Of a DNA stretch of 13,132 nucleotides, positions 12,450-13,132 are shown one piece after another. The notes under the pieces were generated by a model. It was not told where the DNA came from, did not search any database, and saw nothing but the letters and a program-made list of their open reading frames with translations. Location of the stretch: positions 1 through 13,132 of the forward strand of contig CAZDKL010000030.1 of the NCBI GenBank assembly GCA_964506185.1. The letters run 5' to 3'. This DNA is from UBA2144 sp964506185 (lineage in GTDB: Bacteria; Patescibacteriota; Gracilibacteria; Peribacterales; Peribacteraceae). The number at the start of each line of letters is the position of its first letter. Within the stretch, counting starts at the first letter, position 1. A program made the translations under genes and the position numbers.

Positions 12450-13025
12450 TTACAATCTCTGTTGCAACTGCTCAATTCTCTGCTGAATAATTGAACTTAA
12501 TTCGTTAGTCGGGACCTGTTTGCCGTCAACAAAGAAAGTTGGAGTTCCTTTAACTCCCATCTCTCTCCCCTTCTTATAGTTATCAATGGCAATCCCCTTC
12601 TTTGCGCCTGACTTGAAACATCGTTCAAACAATTCTGCATCCATCTTCATCTCTCTAGCCCAAACCAATAGTGATTCTGTGCTAATAGAATTTTGATGCT
12701 CAAAAACTTTATCAATATATTCCCAGAACTTTCCCTGATCCGCAGCGCACTCGCTGGCTTTGGCTGCATCCATTGCATAACGATGTGACTGGAGCGGGAA
12801 ATGCATCCATTCAAACCGGATAACATTTCCATATTGCTGCAGAAGAGGTGCCGATACCTTTGCATGTGCTACTCGACACGCAGGACACTCTAAATCGGAA
12901 AATTCCTGAACCAAAATAACTCCGTCAGGATTTCCAGCGGGAGGACGACTGGTTTCTTTCGAAATTCCTGATCCGCAAGAGACTAAAATCAATGATAGTA
13001 ATACTGTTCCTGTTAAATGTTTCAT
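12450..13025 (-). CDS. DsbA-like thioredoxin-fold lipoprotein
   Basis: A 191-residue protein with a lipoprotein signal (lipobox LVSC, lipidated Cys17) and a short Ser/Pro linker to about residue 34. The thioredoxin-type domain begins VILVQEFSDLECPACRVAH, with the redox motif C47-P-A-C50, a helical insertion (about 60-145) and the cis-proline loop GTPTFFVDGKQVP (160-172). This is the DsbA/Thioredoxin_4 layout that introduces or reshuffles disulfides in exported proteins. Two further Cys (93 and 136) lie in the helical part. It should act at the outer face of the membrane. TATTAT (13048-13043) is a possible -10; no good -35 or Shine-Dalgarno is seen. It converges on the DM13 lipoprotein gene with 6 bases between stops. 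A recycling partner such as DsbB/VKOR is not in the window. Confidence 0.92.
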   Translation of the reverse strand: MKHLTGTVLLSLILVSCGSGISKETSRPPAGNPDGVILVQEFSDLECPACRVAHAKVSAPLLQQYGNVIRFEWMHFPLQSHRYAMDAAKASECAADQGKFWEYIDKVFEHQNSISTESLLVWAREMKMDAELFERCFKSGAKKGIAIDNYKKGREMGVKGTPTFFVDGKQVPTNELSSIIQQRIEQLQQRL

Positions 13026-13084
13026 AGCTTTAGAAGCATGACATAATACGAGTACTTATTCAAACTACTCATGCATTATGAACT

Positions 13085-13106
13085 ACCGCCAGCTTACGCA
13101 GGCGGT
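13085..13106. repeat. Palindromic hairpin ACCGCC/GGCGGT
   Basis: ACCGCC (13085-13090) and GGCGGT (13101-13106) form a perfect 6-bp stem around a 10-base loop, AGCTTACGCA. The loop shares GCTTACGCA with the tRNA-Val downstream hairpin (6920-6928). It lies upstream of the DsbA-like gene and is GC-rich compared with its flanks; a REP-type element is likely. Confidence 0.45.
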
Positions 13107-13117
13107 GTCCTAGAGGG

Positions 13118-13130
13118 CAAGCTTCGCTTG
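13118..13130. repeat. Short palindrome CAAGC-TTC-GCTTG
   Basis: A 5-bp stem with 3-base loop at the window's right edge. It may be part of a longer palindromic element with 13085-13106, but the window ends at 13132. Confidence 0.3.
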
Positions 13131-13132
13131 TC

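Noticed and set aside
1..13132. UGA recoded as glycine, as in Gracilibacteria/Absconditabacteria
   Set aside because: TGA ends the inositol monophosphatase-family gene, the antiporter and the 176-aa gene at places that fit family ends or gene borders, so the standard code is used.

Overview
The window reads as bacterial DNA with compact, short-spaced genes, the standard code (TAA, TAG and TGA all end genes) and mostly moderate to low GC. It carries three lipoprotein signal peptides, very small intergenic gaps and almost no Shine-Dalgarno sequences. Instead, several genes have a -10 box only 7-11 bases before the start codon, as expected for leaderless or nearly leaderless mRNAs. This style, with many orphan genes, fits a small-genome lineage such as Patescibacteria/CPR. 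That assignment is an inference; no marker in the window proves it.

Layout. 1-290 is the 3' end of an inositol-monophosphatase-family gene. 325-1005 is a lipoprotein carrying a divergent AMMECR1 domain. 4253-1023 is a leftward block: RluA-type pseudouridine synthase, trpS, an exported protein of unknown function, and maf. 4287-5323 is a rightward pair: a ZIP metal transporter and a small one-helix membrane protein with a predicted leaderless GTG start. 5368-6858 is an AT-rich orphan of 496 aa on the minus strand. 6945-7021 is tRNA-Val(CAC) with encoded CCA. 7113-8555 is a GC-rich Na+/H+ antiporter-like gene with a strong Shine-Dalgarno and a strong terminator, and looks acquired. 8823-9353 is a small membrane protein converging on dcd (9940-9338). 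9972-10079 is a striking inverted array: four 9-bp repeats on each side of an AT-rich core, between divergent dcd and a 567-aa orphan. 10133-12443 pairs that orphan with a DM13-domain lipoprotein. 13025-12450 is a DsbA-like thioredoxin-fold lipoprotein converging on it.

How genes may work together. maf, trpS, the pseudouridine synthase, tRNA-Val and dcd are housekeeping functions in nucleotide and RNA metabolism. ZIP and the antiporter handle metal and sodium/proton traffic. The DM13 and DsbA-like lipoproteins both point to envelope redox or protein folding. The least explained parts are the 9-bp repeat array with the 567-aa/DM13 gene pair, the AMMECR1 lipoprotein lacking the family's signature motif, and the AT-rich/GC-rich mosaic around tRNA-Val.

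No gene-free stretch exceeds 300 bases. The longest gaps (3399-3626, 8556-8822, 9959-10132) hold promoters, hairpins and repeats, described individually. No CRISPR array, transposase or rRNA was seen.
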